A DNA stretch of 64,000 nucleotides from CAZUZD01 sp964624465 (lineage in GTDB: Bacteria; Planctomycetota; Planctomycetia; Isosphaerales; Isosphaeraceae), in assembly GCA_964624465.1 (NCBI GenBank), contig CAZUZD010000003.1:1-64000 (forward strand). The letters run 5' to 3'. The notes beneath the pieces were generated by a model. The model did not search any database. It saw only the letters and a program-made list of their open reading frames with translations, and was not told the origin of the DNA. Positions 7,765 through 17,682 of the stretch are shown piece by piece. Numbering within the stretch: the first letter of the stretch is position 1; every line of letters begins with the position of its first letter. The position numbers were made by a program, and so were the translations under genes.

Positions 7765-9864
7765 TCAGGGAACCTGGGCCGGCAGGTCCTCGCCCGGGTT
7801 GACGACCTTGGTCGGGTTGGCGACCAGGATGCGGTTCCCGAGGGCGATGTAGTCGGCGATGATCCGTGCGATTTCCTGGTTGTGGTGGGAGTCGGCCTCC
7901 CACGCCTCGGTCTTGGCGTGACGCCCGCCCTTCTTCTTCTCCGGCTTCGGCTTGTCGGCCTGATCGGAGCGGACCTCCTCGCGGAACTTCTCCTCGTTCA
8001 GCGTGATCTCGTGGCGCTCCTTGCGGGCGATCAGCTTCTTGATGATCCGGTCATCTTCCTGGAACTTGGCATCGGCCGTGCGACGGGCCTCCGACCGCTC
8101 CTGGAGCTTGGCGATCAGGTCGGACGGGACCCGGTTGTACATGTCGTGCGACAGGGCCGGGACCTTGTCGAACTCCAGGGCCGAGTCGCTGCGGCCCTCG
8201 CCGAAATCGGCGTGGTCGCGGGCCGAGGGGATGTGGATGTCGGGCTTCACGCCCTGGATCTGCGTGCTCTCGCCGTTGGGGCGGTAGAACTGCTGGATCG
8301 TGAGCTTCAGGGCGCCCAGGTTGGGCAGCTTGGCGTTGCGGCCGAACTGCTCGTTGAGCGGCACGATGCTCTGGACGGTGCCCTTCCCGAAGGTCGAGCT
8401 GTCGCCGATGATCAGGCCGCGGGCGTAGTCCTTGATCACGCCGGCGAAGATCTCGCTGGCGCTGGCGCTCGACTTGTCGATCAGGACCGCCATCGGGCCA
8501 TCCCAGGCGGTGCCATCGTCGTCGTCGTCGAGGTGCTTGCGGCCGCTGGCCTCACGCACCTGCACGACCGGGCCCTTGTCGATGAACAGCCCCGAGAGGG
8601 TGATCGCCTCCTGGAGCAGGCCACCGCCGTTGCCACGCAGGTCGATGACCACGACCTCGACGCCGTCCTTCTTGAACTCCTCGAGCGCCTTGCGGACGTC
8701 ACGGGTGGCGCTGACGGCGTCCGGGTCGCCGTTCATGACGGCCATCGTGTCGCCGTAGAACGCCGGCAGGTTGATGACGCCGACCTTGACCGGGGTTTCG
8801 CGAGCGTCGCTCTTGGCCTCGATGATCTGGCTCTTGGCGTGGTCGCCCACCAGCTCGATCTTCTCGCGGGTCAGGTCGTAGACCTTCTCTTCCTTGGTGC
8901 CGGCCGGCATCACGATCAGCTTGACGTGCGTGCCCTTGGGGCCGCGAATCTGCCGGACCACGTCGTTGAGCTTCTTCTCGACGAAGTCCACCCGGGTGCC
9001 GTCGTCCTTCTGGAGGCCGACGAGCTTGTCCTCGTTCTGGAGCCGGCCGTCCTTGTCGGCGGCGCCGCCGGGGACGACCTCCTTCACGACCGGGTAGCCG
9101 TCCTCGACCATCAGCGACGCACCGATGCCCTCGAGGGACAGGTGCAGGCCCTGGCCGATCATGTCCTCCAGCGACTTGGCGTTCATGTAGCTGGAGTGCG
9201 GGTCGATCGCCGTGGTCATGGCCGAGAGGTAGACTTCCAGCAGCTCGGAGGTGTCGAACTGATGGTAGTAGCGGTTCCGGTCCTTGTACCGGACGGCCAG
9301 CTGCTCGACGGCCTTGGCCTCGTCGTCCTTGTCGATCCGCTTCTGGAGCAGCTCGAGCTTGATCAGCTTGCGGAGACGATCCTTGGCCTCGGTGGCGTCA
9401 GCCGGCCACTCCAGACGCTTCGGGTCGTCGACCATCGACTCGTCGATGGCGAAGTCCGGCTTCTCCTTGAGGATCGCCAGCGCATCGTCCATCCGCTCGT
9501 TGGAGCGGGCGAGGAAGCGGTCGAAGACGAGCTTGGCGAACGACAGATCGCCCTTGTTGACCAGGTCGTCGAGCCGGTCGTCGTACTTGCGGAACTCGTC
9601 GACGTCGGCCTTCACGAAGTAGTACTTCAGCGGGTCGAGCATCTCGAGGTAGTTCTTCAACCAGCGCTTCGAGATGGCGTCGTCAATCTTGGGCTTCGAG
9701 AGGTGGCCGCGCTCCAGCAGCATGGCCACGATCTTGGCCGTCGCCTCGTCGACCGGCGAGGGCTTGATGGCCGGCGCCTGGGCGCCGAGGAAGGCCGCGG
9801 TCACCGCCAGGACCCCGCCGGCGGCGAGCCGGCGCGAGGGTCGTCGGAACGCGATTCGACGCAT
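7765..9864 (-). CDS. prc: Carboxy-terminal processing (tail-specific) protease, S41A
   Basis: A 699-residue exported protease like E. coli Prc/Tsp. An Arg-rich N-terminus and a hydrophobic stretch ending GAQAPA form a signal peptide. A helical N-domain (DPLKYYFVKADVDEF, typical of Prc) is followed by a PDZ domain (HLSLEGIGASLMVEDG...GGAADKDGRL) and the S41 catalytic core with DLRGNGGG, Ser468 in KSSASASEIFAG and Lys494 in TFGKGTVQS. The C-terminal extension with the KLIARKERHEITLNE helix matches the Prc C-terminal domain. Such enzymes cleave periplasmic proteins from their C-termini and control cell-wall hydrolases and lipoproteins. It has its own promoter (9927-9955). Confidence 0.93.
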   Translation of the reverse strand: MRRIAFRRPSRRLAAGGVLAVTAAFLGAQAPAIKPSPVDEATAKIVAMLLERGHLSKPKIDDAISKRWLKNYLEMLDPLKYYFVKADVDEFRKYDDRLDDLVNKGDLSFAKLVFDRFLARSNERMDDALAILKEKPDFAIDESMVDDPKRLEWPADATEAKDRLRKLIKLELLQKRIDKDDEAKAVEQLAVRYKDRNRYYHQFDTSELLEVYLSAMTTAIDPHSSYMNAKSLEDMIGQGLHLSLEGIGASLMVEDGYPVVKEVVPGGAADKDGRLQNEDKLVGLQKDDGTRVDFVEKKLNDVVRQIRGPKGTHVKLIVMPAGTKEEKVYDLTREKIELVGDHAKSQIIEAKSDARETPVKVGVINLPAFYGDTMAVMNGDPDAVSATRDVRKALEEFKKDGVEVVVIDLRGNGGGLLQEAITLSGLFIDKGPVVQVREASGRKHLDDDDDGTAWDGPMAVLIDKSSASASEIFAGVIKDYARGLIIGDSSTFGKGTVQSIVPLNEQFGRNAKLPNLGALKLTIQQFYRPNGESTQIQGVKPDIHIPSARDHADFGEGRSDSALEFDKVPALSHDMYNRVPSDLIAKLQERSEARRTADAKFQEDDRIIKKLIARKERHEITLNEEKFREEVRSDQADKPKPEKKKGGRHAKTEAWEADSHHNQEIARIIADYIALGNRILVANPTKVVNPGEDLPAQVP

Positions 9865-9926
9865 AGTGTGCTTCCGTGTCGAAAAGTGTGACGCTCGGAT
9901 CCGGGCCGCGTCGGGGGGACCAGGTC

Positions 9927-9955
9927 AGCATAACCCGGGTCCAGGCCACGCTCAA
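9927..9955 (-). promoter_or_regulatory. Probable promoter of prc
   Basis: Read on the minus strand: TTGAGC (9955-9950), 17 nt, TATGCT (9932-9927). The predicted start of transcription is about 55 nt before the prc ATG. It lies in the 376-bp gap 9865-10240 between divergent genes; I saw no convincing promoter for the rightward gene there. Confidence 0.5.
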
Positions 9956-10240
9956 GGCGTCCGGAGAGGGTCGATCCAGCCCGCAGGGCGCCCGGCAGCC
10001 TAGCAATTCGCCCCCGGGCGTCTACCGCAATTCTACGCAGCCGGCAGCCCACGGTTCGGTCGATCCCTCGATTTGGCCCAAGATCCGGCGCCCGGGGCCT
10101 CGGAACCGGGGACGCGGCTCCGGCCGCGAAATCTCGGTCCGGCCCGGAATCTCTCAAGTTCCGCCACCACGCCGCCGATTCCGGAGATACGACACCCTCG
10201 ATCGACACCACCGACCGGACGATGCGCCAGGCAGCCCACC

Positions 10241-11014
10241 ATGATTGAGCGTCCCGGGGCCACCTTTGCCCTCAGCCTGCTGATCCTCCTCGTCGCGGCC
10301 CTGGTGCTCTACCGCAAGGAGCCCCCGGACCGGTCGGCCGAGGCGGTTGCGGCCGCGGCCTCCAACGCGTCCGATCCGACGCCGTCCGCGACGGCCCCAG
10401 CCCCGACGTCCCCTGCGCCGGCAGTCCCGGTGGCCGCGACCTCCACCACTCCGTCGCCGGCGGCGCCCCCGGCCCGAGTCGAGCCCCCCCGGCCGACCCC
10501 GGAGCCTGCGCCGGTCCTCGCATCGGAGTCTGCCGCCGTCGCGGCCGCGGCCGCGGGCGCGCTCGTGCCGGCTGCTGCCGCCAGTGCACCGCCGGAGCCG
10601 ACCCCGCCGCAGCCCACGTTCGGCGTTGCCTGGCCGGGTGGTCATGATCCGGTCGCCGCCGTCGCCGAGCCGGCCCCGCCGTCGCTGGCCCCCCCGGCCG
10701 GATCCGGGACAGTTGCGGCAGAACCGGTCGTGGTCCCGAGCCTGGTCGGGGTCCGTGGGGCCACTCCGACACCAGAGGCTTCCGCGTCGCCCACGATCGG
10801 TCCGGCGGCAGAGAGCCCGCCGATCTCACGCGTGCCCACCACGCCGCTGACGGCCGTCCACGAGGGAGAGACCCTCGCGGACGTCGCCGAACGGGTTTAC
10901 GGGTCGACCCGGGCCACCCACTCGCTCTGGCAGGTGAACCGCGATGCTCTCGATTCCGACGTTCAGCCGCTTCAGGCAGGGATGGTGCTGCGGACGCCGC
11001 CGCTGAGTCACTGA
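10241..11014 (+). CDS. Membrane-anchored LysM domain protein
   Basis: A 257-residue protein. One transmembrane helix sits at the N-terminus (about residues 7-24, LSLLILLVAALVLY), followed by a ~170-residue low-complexity linker rich in Pro, Ala, Thr and Ser, and a C-terminal LysM-like module (about 205-255) with HEGETLADVAERVYG, LWQVNRDAL and LQAGMVLRTPP. LysM domains bind N-acetylglucosamine in peptidoglycan, so the protein probably links membrane and wall. ATG 10241 puts the helix at the very N-terminus; longer in-frame starts upstream would add a charged leader. The linker resembles a wall-spanning spacer. Its 3' end overlaps the convergent regulator gene by 7 bp. Confidence 0.8.
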   Translation: MIERPGATFALSLLILLVAALVLYRKEPPDRSAEAVAAAASNASDPTPSATAPAPTSPAPAVPVAATSTTPSPAAPPARVEPPRPTPEPAPVLASESAAVAAAAAGALVPAAAASAPPEPTPPQPTFGVAWPGGHDPVAAVAEPAPPSLAPPAGSGTVAAEPVVVPSLVGVRGATPTPEASASPTIGPAAESPPISRVPTTPLTAVHEGETLADVAERVYGSTRATHSLWQVNRDALDSDVQPLQAGMVLRTPPLSH

Positions 11015-12309
11015 CCGGGGCCGGGCAGGGACGCGCCCACCTGCGCCGCCAGGATCGTCAGGTCGTCGGCCAGCGGCTGCTCGCCGCGAAAGCCATCGAG
11101 GGCCAAGCGCAGGCGAGCCACGACCGCCGCGGCCGAGGCATCGCCAGTCCGGGCCAGTTCGGCGGCCACCCGCTCGCTCCCGAAGAGGCGGGCGTCGGGG
11201 TCGTGGGCCTCGGTCAGGCCATCGGAGTAGAGCAGGATGCGGTCACCGGGCTCGAGTGCCACCTCCACCGCCGCAAACTCGGAGCCGGAGCGGGTGCCGA
11301 GTGGGGTGCCGCCGGCGTGCAGGGGCATGACCACGCCGCCACGTTCCAGCAGGATCGGCGGGTGGCCGGCCAGCGTGTAGTGGAGCCGGCCGGCCCCCGG
11401 ATCGACCAGGCAGGCGGCCGCGGTGACGAACCGATCGGCGAAGAGCCGCGAGACGGCCACGTCGAGCCGGAGCATCAGGCCGGCCAGGTTGGGAGCCCCG
11501 GCCAGGTGTGCCGTCAGGTTCCCCTTGAGGGTCGAGGCGACCAGCGCGGCCTGGACGCCGTGGCCCATGGCGTCGGCCAGGAACAGGAGGGTGCGGCCCT
11601 CGCTCATGGGGATGATATCGAAGAGATCGCCGCCCACCTCGGTCGCTGGCTCGTAGCACCAGGCCGTCGCCAGCCCCGGGGTGATCGGCGGTTCCTGGGG
11701 CAGGAGCATCTGCTGCACCTCGGCCGCAACCCGCAGCTCCTCGGCGTGCTTGTCCAGCTCGGTCTGGAGCCGCTGGGCCGTCTGCTTGAGGTCGTCGCGG
11801 GCCCACTTCAATTCGCGCTGACCGGCCAGCCGGGCCAGCAGCACCGGCAGGTTGATCGGCTTGGTGATGTAGTCGCTGGCCCCCAGCGCCAGGCCCTCGA
11901 CGATGTCCTCGGTCTCGCCGCGGCCCGAGACGAGGATCACGGGCAGGTCGGCGGTGGCCTCGGAGTCGCGGAGCCGACGGAGCACCTCCAGGCCGCTCGG
12001 GGCCGGCATCATCACGTCGAGGAGGACGAGGTCGGGCGGCTCGTCGGCGATCGCGGCGAGGGCCGCGCCTCCACCATCGGCCCCGCGAACCTCGTAACCC
12101 AGTCGCCCGAGGGTCCGGGTGAGGGCCTCGACATTCGAGAAGTGGTCATCCACCACGAGCAGGCGGGTGGGCCGGTCGCGGGTGATCGGGTCGATCGTGG
12201 TCAGCCTGTCCCGGCCCGGCGATGGGGGTCGCGGGAGTGGCGACGGAGGGGAGACCAGGGTCAGTTCCGGGGTCGAGCGCGGTGGCTCGACCGGTTGCGG
12301 GTGCGCCAT
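11008..12309 (-). CDS. Response regulator with PP2C (RsbU/SpoIIE-type) phosphatase output
   Basis: A 433-residue two-domain signalling protein. After a ~45-residue Pro-rich leader comes a receiver domain with acidic pair LLVVDDH (about 51-56), phospho-acceptor Asp98 in LVLLDVMMP, a Ser in ILVSGRG and Lys150 in DYITKPIN. A helical linker (LQTELDKHAEELRVAAEVQQ) joins it to an SpoIIE-type PP2C phosphatase: LLPQEPP, EVGGDLFDII, LADAMGHGVQAAL, DRILLYSDGLTEA and DDLTILAAQV carry the metal-binding Asp residues. Proteins of this design dephosphorylate an anti-anti-sigma factor in a partner-switching pathway when phosphorylated. No kinase, anti-sigma or STAS gene is nearby. Confidence 0.92.
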   Translation of the reverse strand: MAHPQPVEPPRSTPELTLVSPPSPLPRPPSPGRDRLTTIDPITRDRPTRLLVVDDHFSNVEALTRTLGRLGYEVRGADGGGAALAAIADEPPDLVLLDVMMPAPSGLEVLRRLRDSEATADLPVILVSGRGETEDIVEGLALGASDYITKPINLPVLLARLAGQRELKWARDDLKQTAQRLQTELDKHAEELRVAAEVQQMLLPQEPPITPGLATAWCYEPATEVGGDLFDIIPMSEGRTLLFLADAMGHGVQAALVASTLKGNLTAHLAGAPNLAGLMLRLDVAVSRLFADRFVTAAACLVDPGAGRLHYTLAGHPPILLERGGVVMPLHAGGTPLGTRSGSEFAAVEVALEPGDRILLYSDGLTEAHDPDARLFGSERVAAELARTGDASAAAVVARLRLALDGFRGEQPLADDLTILAAQVGASLPGPGQ

Positions 12310-12538
12310 GGCCAGGGGTCTCGCGGGGGTGCTCCGTCACCGTCCGGACCGCGGCGGGGGAGCGCCGACGAACCGTTGTACCGGGGCGGGCCCGGGTTTG
12401 CGGGGCGGGAGTGAACGCTCGGACGCCGGCCGCTCGAGCCTGGGGCGCAGGCGGACCCGCGCACCGCTGCTCCGATGCTGTGCAAATCCCGGTCCAGAAT
12501 CCGCCAGGGCGGGCGGGAGCCCCCGCGGCTCGGGGCGG

Positions 12539-15532
12539 CTAGCGGCCTGATCCGGCTGCGGCCGGGGCCGCCGGTCGGATGGAGCGAATGTAGGCGAGCA
12601 GGTCGGCCATCGCCTGGGCGGGGATCTCCCGCTCCAGACCTTCGGGCATGAGTGACTGGCCGCTGGCGGCGATGCCCTCGATGCGGGTGCGGGGGATGAC
12701 GTCCTGCACCCCTTCGGCGCGTCGGAGGGTGAGGGTGGTGGCTGACTCGGCGGTGATCACGCCCGTGAGCACGCGGCCGTCGTCGGTGGCCACCGAGTAG
12801 TTCTGGAACGTCGGGGCCACCTCGCGGTTCGGGTCGAGGATGTGCCCGAGCAGGTCCTCGGCCGAGCGGCCCGAGACGGTGGCCAGGTCGGGGCCCACGT
12901 CGTGGCCGAGGCCGTCGGCGCGATGGCAGGTGGCGCACTGGGCCTGGAAGACGGCCTTGCCCGCTTCGGTGCGGCCGGCCAGGTCGAGGGCAGGCCGGTA
13001 AGCCGCGACGACGGCCGCACGGTTGCCGGACGCCTCGGGACCCAGCAGCGCCTGGGCCCGCTCGCGGATCGCGGCGTCGGCGTGCTGGCGCAGGGCCTGA
13101 AGCCGGGCGGGGTCGAGATCGGCGCGACCGACCCCGCCGCTGGCCACGCCGTCAAGCAGGGCGCCCACCCGATCGGGCCGCGCGAGCAGCGCCTCGGCCG
13201 CCTCGCGCCGCAGCGCGGGGGTGAGGGACTTCCAGGCCTGCACGATCAGCGGACCGACCGCCGGTCCCGGCTGCTCGGCCAGCGCTCGCAGCGCCGCCAG
13301 CTGCACGCCCGCCGGCTGGCGGGCCTCCAGCAGCGGGGGCAAGAGCGCCAGCGCCCGATCCGACGAACCCAGCCCGACCAGCGCGATCGCCTCGACGCGG
13401 GGTGACTCGGCACCGTCGGCGGCCGCCACCTCGGCGGCCCTCGCGAACTGGGGCGCCAGGGTCGACCCGGCCGGACTGTCGAGCAGCTTTGCCAGCGATC
13501 CCCCCGATCGACGCGTCCCACGGCCCAGACCCAGCAGGATCGAGCGCACCACGCCGGGGTCGGTGTCGGCCGCGACGAACTCGTGCAGGAACCGCGCGGT
13601 CGCTTCGGCTCGATTCTCGGCGCCCAGCAGCTCGGCGAGCTCGCCGAGCCAGCCCGGACCCGCGGCTGTGGCGATGACGCCGCGGCGGGCGAGGGCCGTC
13701 GCGAACCGGTCCACCCGGCCGGCAAGGCCCGTGAAGATCGCGGTCCGGGTCCAGCGGTCCGCCCCGTCGCGGGCCGCGATTGCGGCGAGCGCCGCCAGGG
13801 CCTCCTCGCCGGCGACGGATCCGAGGGAGAGGGCCGCCTGGAACCGGACCATGGCGTCGGGGTCGTCGGCGAGTCGGGCCAGGGGGCCCACCCGGACGGA
13901 GTCGGCGGCGGCGATCGGTTCGTAGAGGCGCGCGGCCCGCTCGCGCACCCGGGGCTCGGCATCCGCCAGCGCGGGGGTCAGGTCGTCGGCCGTGACGACG
14001 CCGAGGGCATCGAGCGTCGCCAGCGCCAGCAGGCGGCCTTGAGGGGTGCGGGCCGAGCGGCTCAGCGCGCGGATCGCGGGCACGGAGGCCGGGTCGCGAC
14101 GCTCGATCAGGAGCCGCTGCGCGGTCTCGCGGGGCCAGGCGTCGGGGTCATCGAGTCGCGCCACCAGGTCGGCGGTGGACGCGTGGGCGAGCCGGGGGCC
14201 GGGGCGGTGCTGGAAGCCGTCGGGCACGAGGTGAAAGAGTCGGCCGCGATCGTGGCCGCTGGTCAGGTCGAGGTGCTGCTTGATCGGCTCGGGGATCGAC
14301 CACGGGTGCTCGATCGTCTCGCGGTACATATCCAGGATCAGCAGCGTGCCGTCGGGGGTGTTCAGGAAGTTCACTGGCCGGAACCAGTTGTCGGTCGAGG
14401 CCAGGAACTCGACCCCCGCATCCGCCCGCTCGGCGCGATAGATAGCCCCGTCGGTCGTCAGACGTTTGCGGTGAACCAGGTTGCCGCCCACGTCGCCGAT
14501 GAAGGCGTTGCCGCAATACTCGGGCGGGTAGGCGGTGCCCCGGTAGATTGTGACGCCGGTGGCCGAGGTGAAGAACCCGGTGGCGACCAGCTCGCTGGGC
14601 GGGGCCCGCTTGACGAACTCGGGGTCGGCGGCCCGCTGGCGGGTGCGGACCAGCCGCCAGGGCTCGGCCTCGCTGATCCGGAAGACGGGGCCGGCTCCAC
14701 CCTCGACGGCGATGTCGACGATGGGCGCCGGCGCGGCCAGGGACGGGTTCCGCTCCAGGTACCGCGATTCCATCACGATCTGGCGGATGTGGTTGCTGTT
14801 GCTGGAGACGAACCGGTGGCCCCAGTCGTCGAAGGTGTGGCCGAACTGCCCGCCGCCGGAGATCGCCTCGAAGGCCGAGCCGTCGGGCCGGAACCGGAAG
14901 TCGCGGCCCCGCACCGAGACCGGCTTCAGCTCCGGGCGGCCGGGTGCGGTGATGTCGCCACCGTTGCCGCCCGAGGCGCCGTAGACCCAGCCGTCGGAGC
15001 CCCAGGCCAGGCCGTTGACCAGCGCCTGGACGTTGCTGGTGCCGAAGCCGGTGAACAGGACCTTGCGGGTGTCGGCCACGCCGTCGCCGTCGTCGTCGCG
15101 GGCGAAGAGGATCTCGGGCGGCACGACGACCAGCACGCCGCCGTCGTGGGGCAGCACGCTCGTCGGCCAGCTCAGGCCGTCGAGGAAGGTGGTGCCGTGG
15201 TCGAAGACCCCGTCGTCGTCGCGATCTTCGAGCCGCCGCACCCGGCCGGTCGGGACGTTCTCGGGATACGGATAGCCCCGCATCTCCACCACGTAGAGCC
15301 GGCCGTCGGCATCGAAGGCGGCGGAGACGGGGTCGGTCACCAGCGGCTCGGTCGCCGAGGGGATCAGGCGAAAGCCGGCGTGGAGCCGGAACGTGGCGAG
15401 GGCCCGGGCGGGCTCGGTGGCAGGAATGCGTGGCAGCTGCTTCGCGAGGTCGTCGCCGTCATCACGGGGCACGGTCAGCAGCGCCAGGGGCAGCAGCAGC
15501 GTGGCGGTCGCGATGCGTGCGAGCAGCATCAT
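12539..15532 (-). CDS. PVC-type heme-binding dehydrogenase-like protein with CxxCH domain
   Basis: A 997-residue secreted protein. It has a signal peptide (LLARIATATLLLPLALL), an N-terminal beta-propeller of the planctomycete 'membrane-bound dehydrogenase' type (AAFDADGRLYVVEMRGY, DGVFDHGTTFLDGLSWPTS, VNGLAWGSDGWVYGASG), a middle region of HEAT-like helical repeats (about residues 430-850), and a C-terminal cytochrome c-like domain with CATCH (heme attachment), then GHDVGPDLATVSGR and SLMPEGLE. The last His/Met-type ligand may be the Met of SLMPEG. Family members are numerous in planctomycetes and are thought to oxidise sugars or related compounds in the periplasm, but activity is unproved. 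The 229-bp gap on its 3' side (12310-12538) shows nothing clear. Confidence 0.88.
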   Translation of the reverse strand: MMLLARIATATLLLPLALLTVPRDDGDDLAKQLPRIPATEPARALATFRLHAGFRLIPSATEPLVTDPVSAAFDADGRLYVVEMRGYPYPENVPTGRVRRLEDRDDDGVFDHGTTFLDGLSWPTSVLPHDGGVLVVVPPEILFARDDDGDGVADTRKVLFTGFGTSNVQALVNGLAWGSDGWVYGASGGNGGDITAPGRPELKPVSVRGRDFRFRPDGSAFEAISGGGQFGHTFDDWGHRFVSSNSNHIRQIVMESRYLERNPSLAAPAPIVDIAVEGGAGPVFRISEAEPWRLVRTRQRAADPEFVKRAPPSELVATGFFTSATGVTIYRGTAYPPEYCGNAFIGDVGGNLVHRKRLTTDGAIYRAERADAGVEFLASTDNWFRPVNFLNTPDGTLLILDMYRETIEHPWSIPEPIKQHLDLTSGHDRGRLFHLVPDGFQHRPGPRLAHASTADLVARLDDPDAWPRETAQRLLIERRDPASVPAIRALSRSARTPQGRLLALATLDALGVVTADDLTPALADAEPRVRERAARLYEPIAAADSVRVGPLARLADDPDAMVRFQAALSLGSVAGEEALAALAAIAARDGADRWTRTAIFTGLAGRVDRFATALARRGVIATAAGPGWLGELAELLGAENRAEATARFLHEFVAADTDPGVVRSILLGLGRGTRRSGGSLAKLLDSPAGSTLAPQFARAAEVAAADGAESPRVEAIALVGLGSSDRALALLPPLLEARQPAGVQLAALRALAEQPGPAVGPLIVQAWKSLTPALRREAAEALLARPDRVGALLDGVASGGVGRADLDPARLQALRQHADAAIRERAQALLGPEASGNRAAVVAAYRPALDLAGRTEAGKAVFQAQCATCHRADGLGHDVGPDLATVSGRSAEDLLGHILDPNREVAPTFQNYSVATDDGRVLTGVITAESATTLTLRRAEGVQDVIPRTRIEGIAASGQSLMPEGLEREIPAQAMADLLAYIRSIRPAAPAAAGSGR

Positions 15533-15720
15533 CAGGTCGTCTCGCCGGGGACGCGGTGGGGCGGGTGGGCAGGCAGGGCCCCGATTCTAGGGTCCACGGT
15601 TGCTCGCATTCAACAACGTGCCGGTTTCCACATCGTGCGAAAACACCATCGGCCGACCACGCCGGCGGGGCGAGGTCGGCCGTTGTGGAGTGGTTCCGAC
15701 CAGCGAACTCGGATCCGGAA

Positions 15721-17670
15721 TCAGCCCTGGATGGCGTTCGTTCGGCCCAGGGCGATGTCGAAGTCGCCGACGGAGGGCACGAGCATGGCGAGCAGGAAGA
15801 AGCCGTACACCCCCATGCTGCACAGGAACGCCGCCAGGAAGTCGCCGTTGATCAGGCTGATGATGCAGTAGAACGACCAGAACGGCGTCAGGATCGCGAC
15901 CAGGGCGATCGCCTGCGACGGGTTCCGCGATCCCAGCGACCCGAACAGGGCCACGCTGCCGGCGCCGATGAAGATCATGAAGCTCAGCAATTGCCGGCCG
16001 AACTCGCGGTCGCTGAGGATGATCAAGAAGGCGCAGATGCCGATGCCGACCATCAGGAAGAAGATCGTGCCCAGGCTGTGCGCCACCGCCACCCGGCTGT
16101 TCGTGTAGGTGATGGCGGCGTGCAGGCCGAGCATGGCGGCGAAGTGGCACATCAGCAGGAAATCGATGATGGCGAAGATCGTGCTCTCGGTGTCCATGTA
16201 CCCCCGGAATCGGAGGTAGACGGCCCAGAGGATCGGCAGTGCGATCATCTCCTTGCAGTTGTAGAGGGCGCCGTAGAGCTTGCCGTAGATGAACTGCTTG
16301 GGGCTGAGCTCGGTGACCAGCAGCAGGTCCAGGGCGCCGCTGTCGCGCTCGCTCGTGAGCGAGGTGACGCCCTGGGCGTTGACGAGCAGGAGCGAGAGGA
16401 TGGCCAGGGCGATCGGGATCATGGCCAGGTTGGTGGCCAGCGGCGAGGCGACGCCGGCCGAGAGGCCGTGGAAGGCGGCCACGCCGATGGCGAAGATCAG
16501 GGCGTAGAGGCCTTTCACGAACAGCGGCCGGGTGCCGTAGGCCCGGGTCTTGAGTTCCCGCCAGAGCACCGCGTTGTCCCAGGGACGCCGGTAGGGCCGG
16601 GCGGTCGGAGCGACCCGCCGGTGCGTGCGCCTCGGCACGTTGAGCGCCCCCGTGGCGCCGGCTTCGTCGCCGCCACCGTCGCCGATGGCGGGTGGCTCCA
16701 GCGTCGCCGTGCGGCCACCGGAGTTCGCCGCCGACCATTCGCCGGCCGTCTCACCGGCCGTCGCCGGTCGCGAGCCGCGGGCCATGGCGAGGATCTCGCG
16801 GCCGGAAACCTGCTCGACCTCGCGGATCTCCTCGACGACCTCCTCCAGGCCCTCCTCCCGCTGCTCGCGCGGCTCGCTCCGGCCGGGGTTCCAGCGCCGG
16901 AGCATGTAGGTGCCGAACGCAATCAGCGCGGTGGCCAGCGAGAGCCGCAGGCCGATGTACACCAGGCTCGAGGTGCGGATCGAATCGACCTGCTCGGTTC
17001 GGGGATACAGCACCGCGAGCGTCGCCCGGTACGGATTGAGCGCCTCGACCAGCGAGACCCCCATGAGCCGCAGATCCGGGAACAGGGTCGCGACCGCCTC
17101 GACAGCCACGATCGAGAGCACGACGAACAGGATCGTCAAGGAGACCGACTGGAACGTCCGGTCCCGCCACAGGGCGATCAGCAGGCCGATGGCCCCGCCC
17201 GCCAGCCCCGAGGCGATGGTGACGGCGTACAGATTCGCCACCTGCCACATCGAGATGCCGCCCAGCAACGCACACAGGCAGAGCACCGGCAGTCCGGCGA
17301 CCAGCACCGTCAGGATCATGACGAAGCTGGCGGCCAGCTTGCCGAGCACGATCTCCAGGTCGCTCAGGTCGGTCATCAGCAGGAGCAGGAACGTCCGGCG
17401 GTCCTTCTCGTGCGAGACCGCCGTGGCGGCGCTCAGGGGCGCGAAGAACAGCAGGAAGGTGAGCTGAAGCAGCGAGAACAGCAGGTACAGCACGCTCCCG
17501 AACCGGGCCAGGACGCCCACCTGCTGGACCTCGCGCCAGCCGACGAGCGACTGCCAGGCGGTCCACATCAGGATGAACATCCCGGTCGCGAACGCGGCAC
17601 GCAGGATGTAGAAACGGACCGGACGAGGGGCGGTGAGCACCTCACGCGCAATAATCGGGCCGGCGAACAA
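15721..17670 (-). CDS. Fused double ABC-2 type transporter permease
   Basis: A 649-residue polytopic membrane protein built from two similar halves. Each half begins with a segment before the first helix (IIAREVLTAPR; VLWRELKTRAYGTR) and carries the ABC-2 signature of an acidic-basic pair, then LLL.T.LS and GKL: SHEKDRRTFLLLLMTDLS at about 86-103 and SERDSGALDLLLVTELS at about 440-456. A charged, Gly-rich linker (about 262-365) joins them. ABC-2 permeases export polysaccharides, lipids or proteins, but no ATPase gene is near. The start is TTG 17670: GGAGG at 17682-17678 sits 7 nt upstream, whereas the in-frame TTG 17829 has no such site and would add an Arg/Pro-rich leader. Gap 15533-15720 shows nothing clear. 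Confidence 0.85.
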   Translation of the reverse strand: MFAGPIIAREVLTAPRPVRFYILRAAFATGMFILMWTAWQSLVGWREVQQVGVLARFGSVLYLLFSLLQLTFLLFFAPLSAATAVSHEKDRRTFLLLLMTDLSDLEIVLGKLAASFVMILTVLVAGLPVLCLCALLGGISMWQVANLYAVTIASGLAGGAIGLLIALWRDRTFQSVSLTILFVVLSIVAVEAVATLFPDLRLMGVSLVEALNPYRATLAVLYPRTEQVDSIRTSSLVYIGLRLSLATALIAFGTYMLRRWNPGRSEPREQREEGLEEVVEEIREVEQVSGREILAMARGSRPATAGETAGEWSAANSGGRTATLEPPAIGDGGGDEAGATGALNVPRRTHRRVAPTARPYRRPWDNAVLWRELKTRAYGTRPLFVKGLYALIFAIGVAAFHGLSAGVASPLATNLAMIPIALAILSLLLVNAQGVTSLTSERDSGALDLLLVTELSPKQFIYGKLYGALYNCKEMIALPILWAVYLRFRGYMDTESTIFAIIDFLLMCHFAAMLGLHAAITYTNSRVAVAHSLGTIFFLMVGIGICAFLIILSDREFGRQLLSFMIFIGAGSVALFGSLGSRNPSQAIALVAILTPFWSFYCIISLINGDFLAAFLCSMGVYGFFLLAMLVPSVGDFDIALGRTNAIQG

Positions 17671-17677
17671 CGCTGAT

Positions 17678-17682
17678 CCTCC
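17678..17682 (-). promoter_or_regulatory. Shine-Dalgarno that fixes the TTG start of the permease
   Basis: GGAGG on the minus strand with a 7-nt spacer to TTG 17670. No ATG or GTG start in this frame lies ahead of the first conserved helix, so this site decides the start. Confidence 0.7.

Noticed and set aside
13583..15871. 762-residue open frame on the plus strand opposite the first PVC cytochrome gene
   Set aside because: No domains; shadow of a well supported minus-strand gene.
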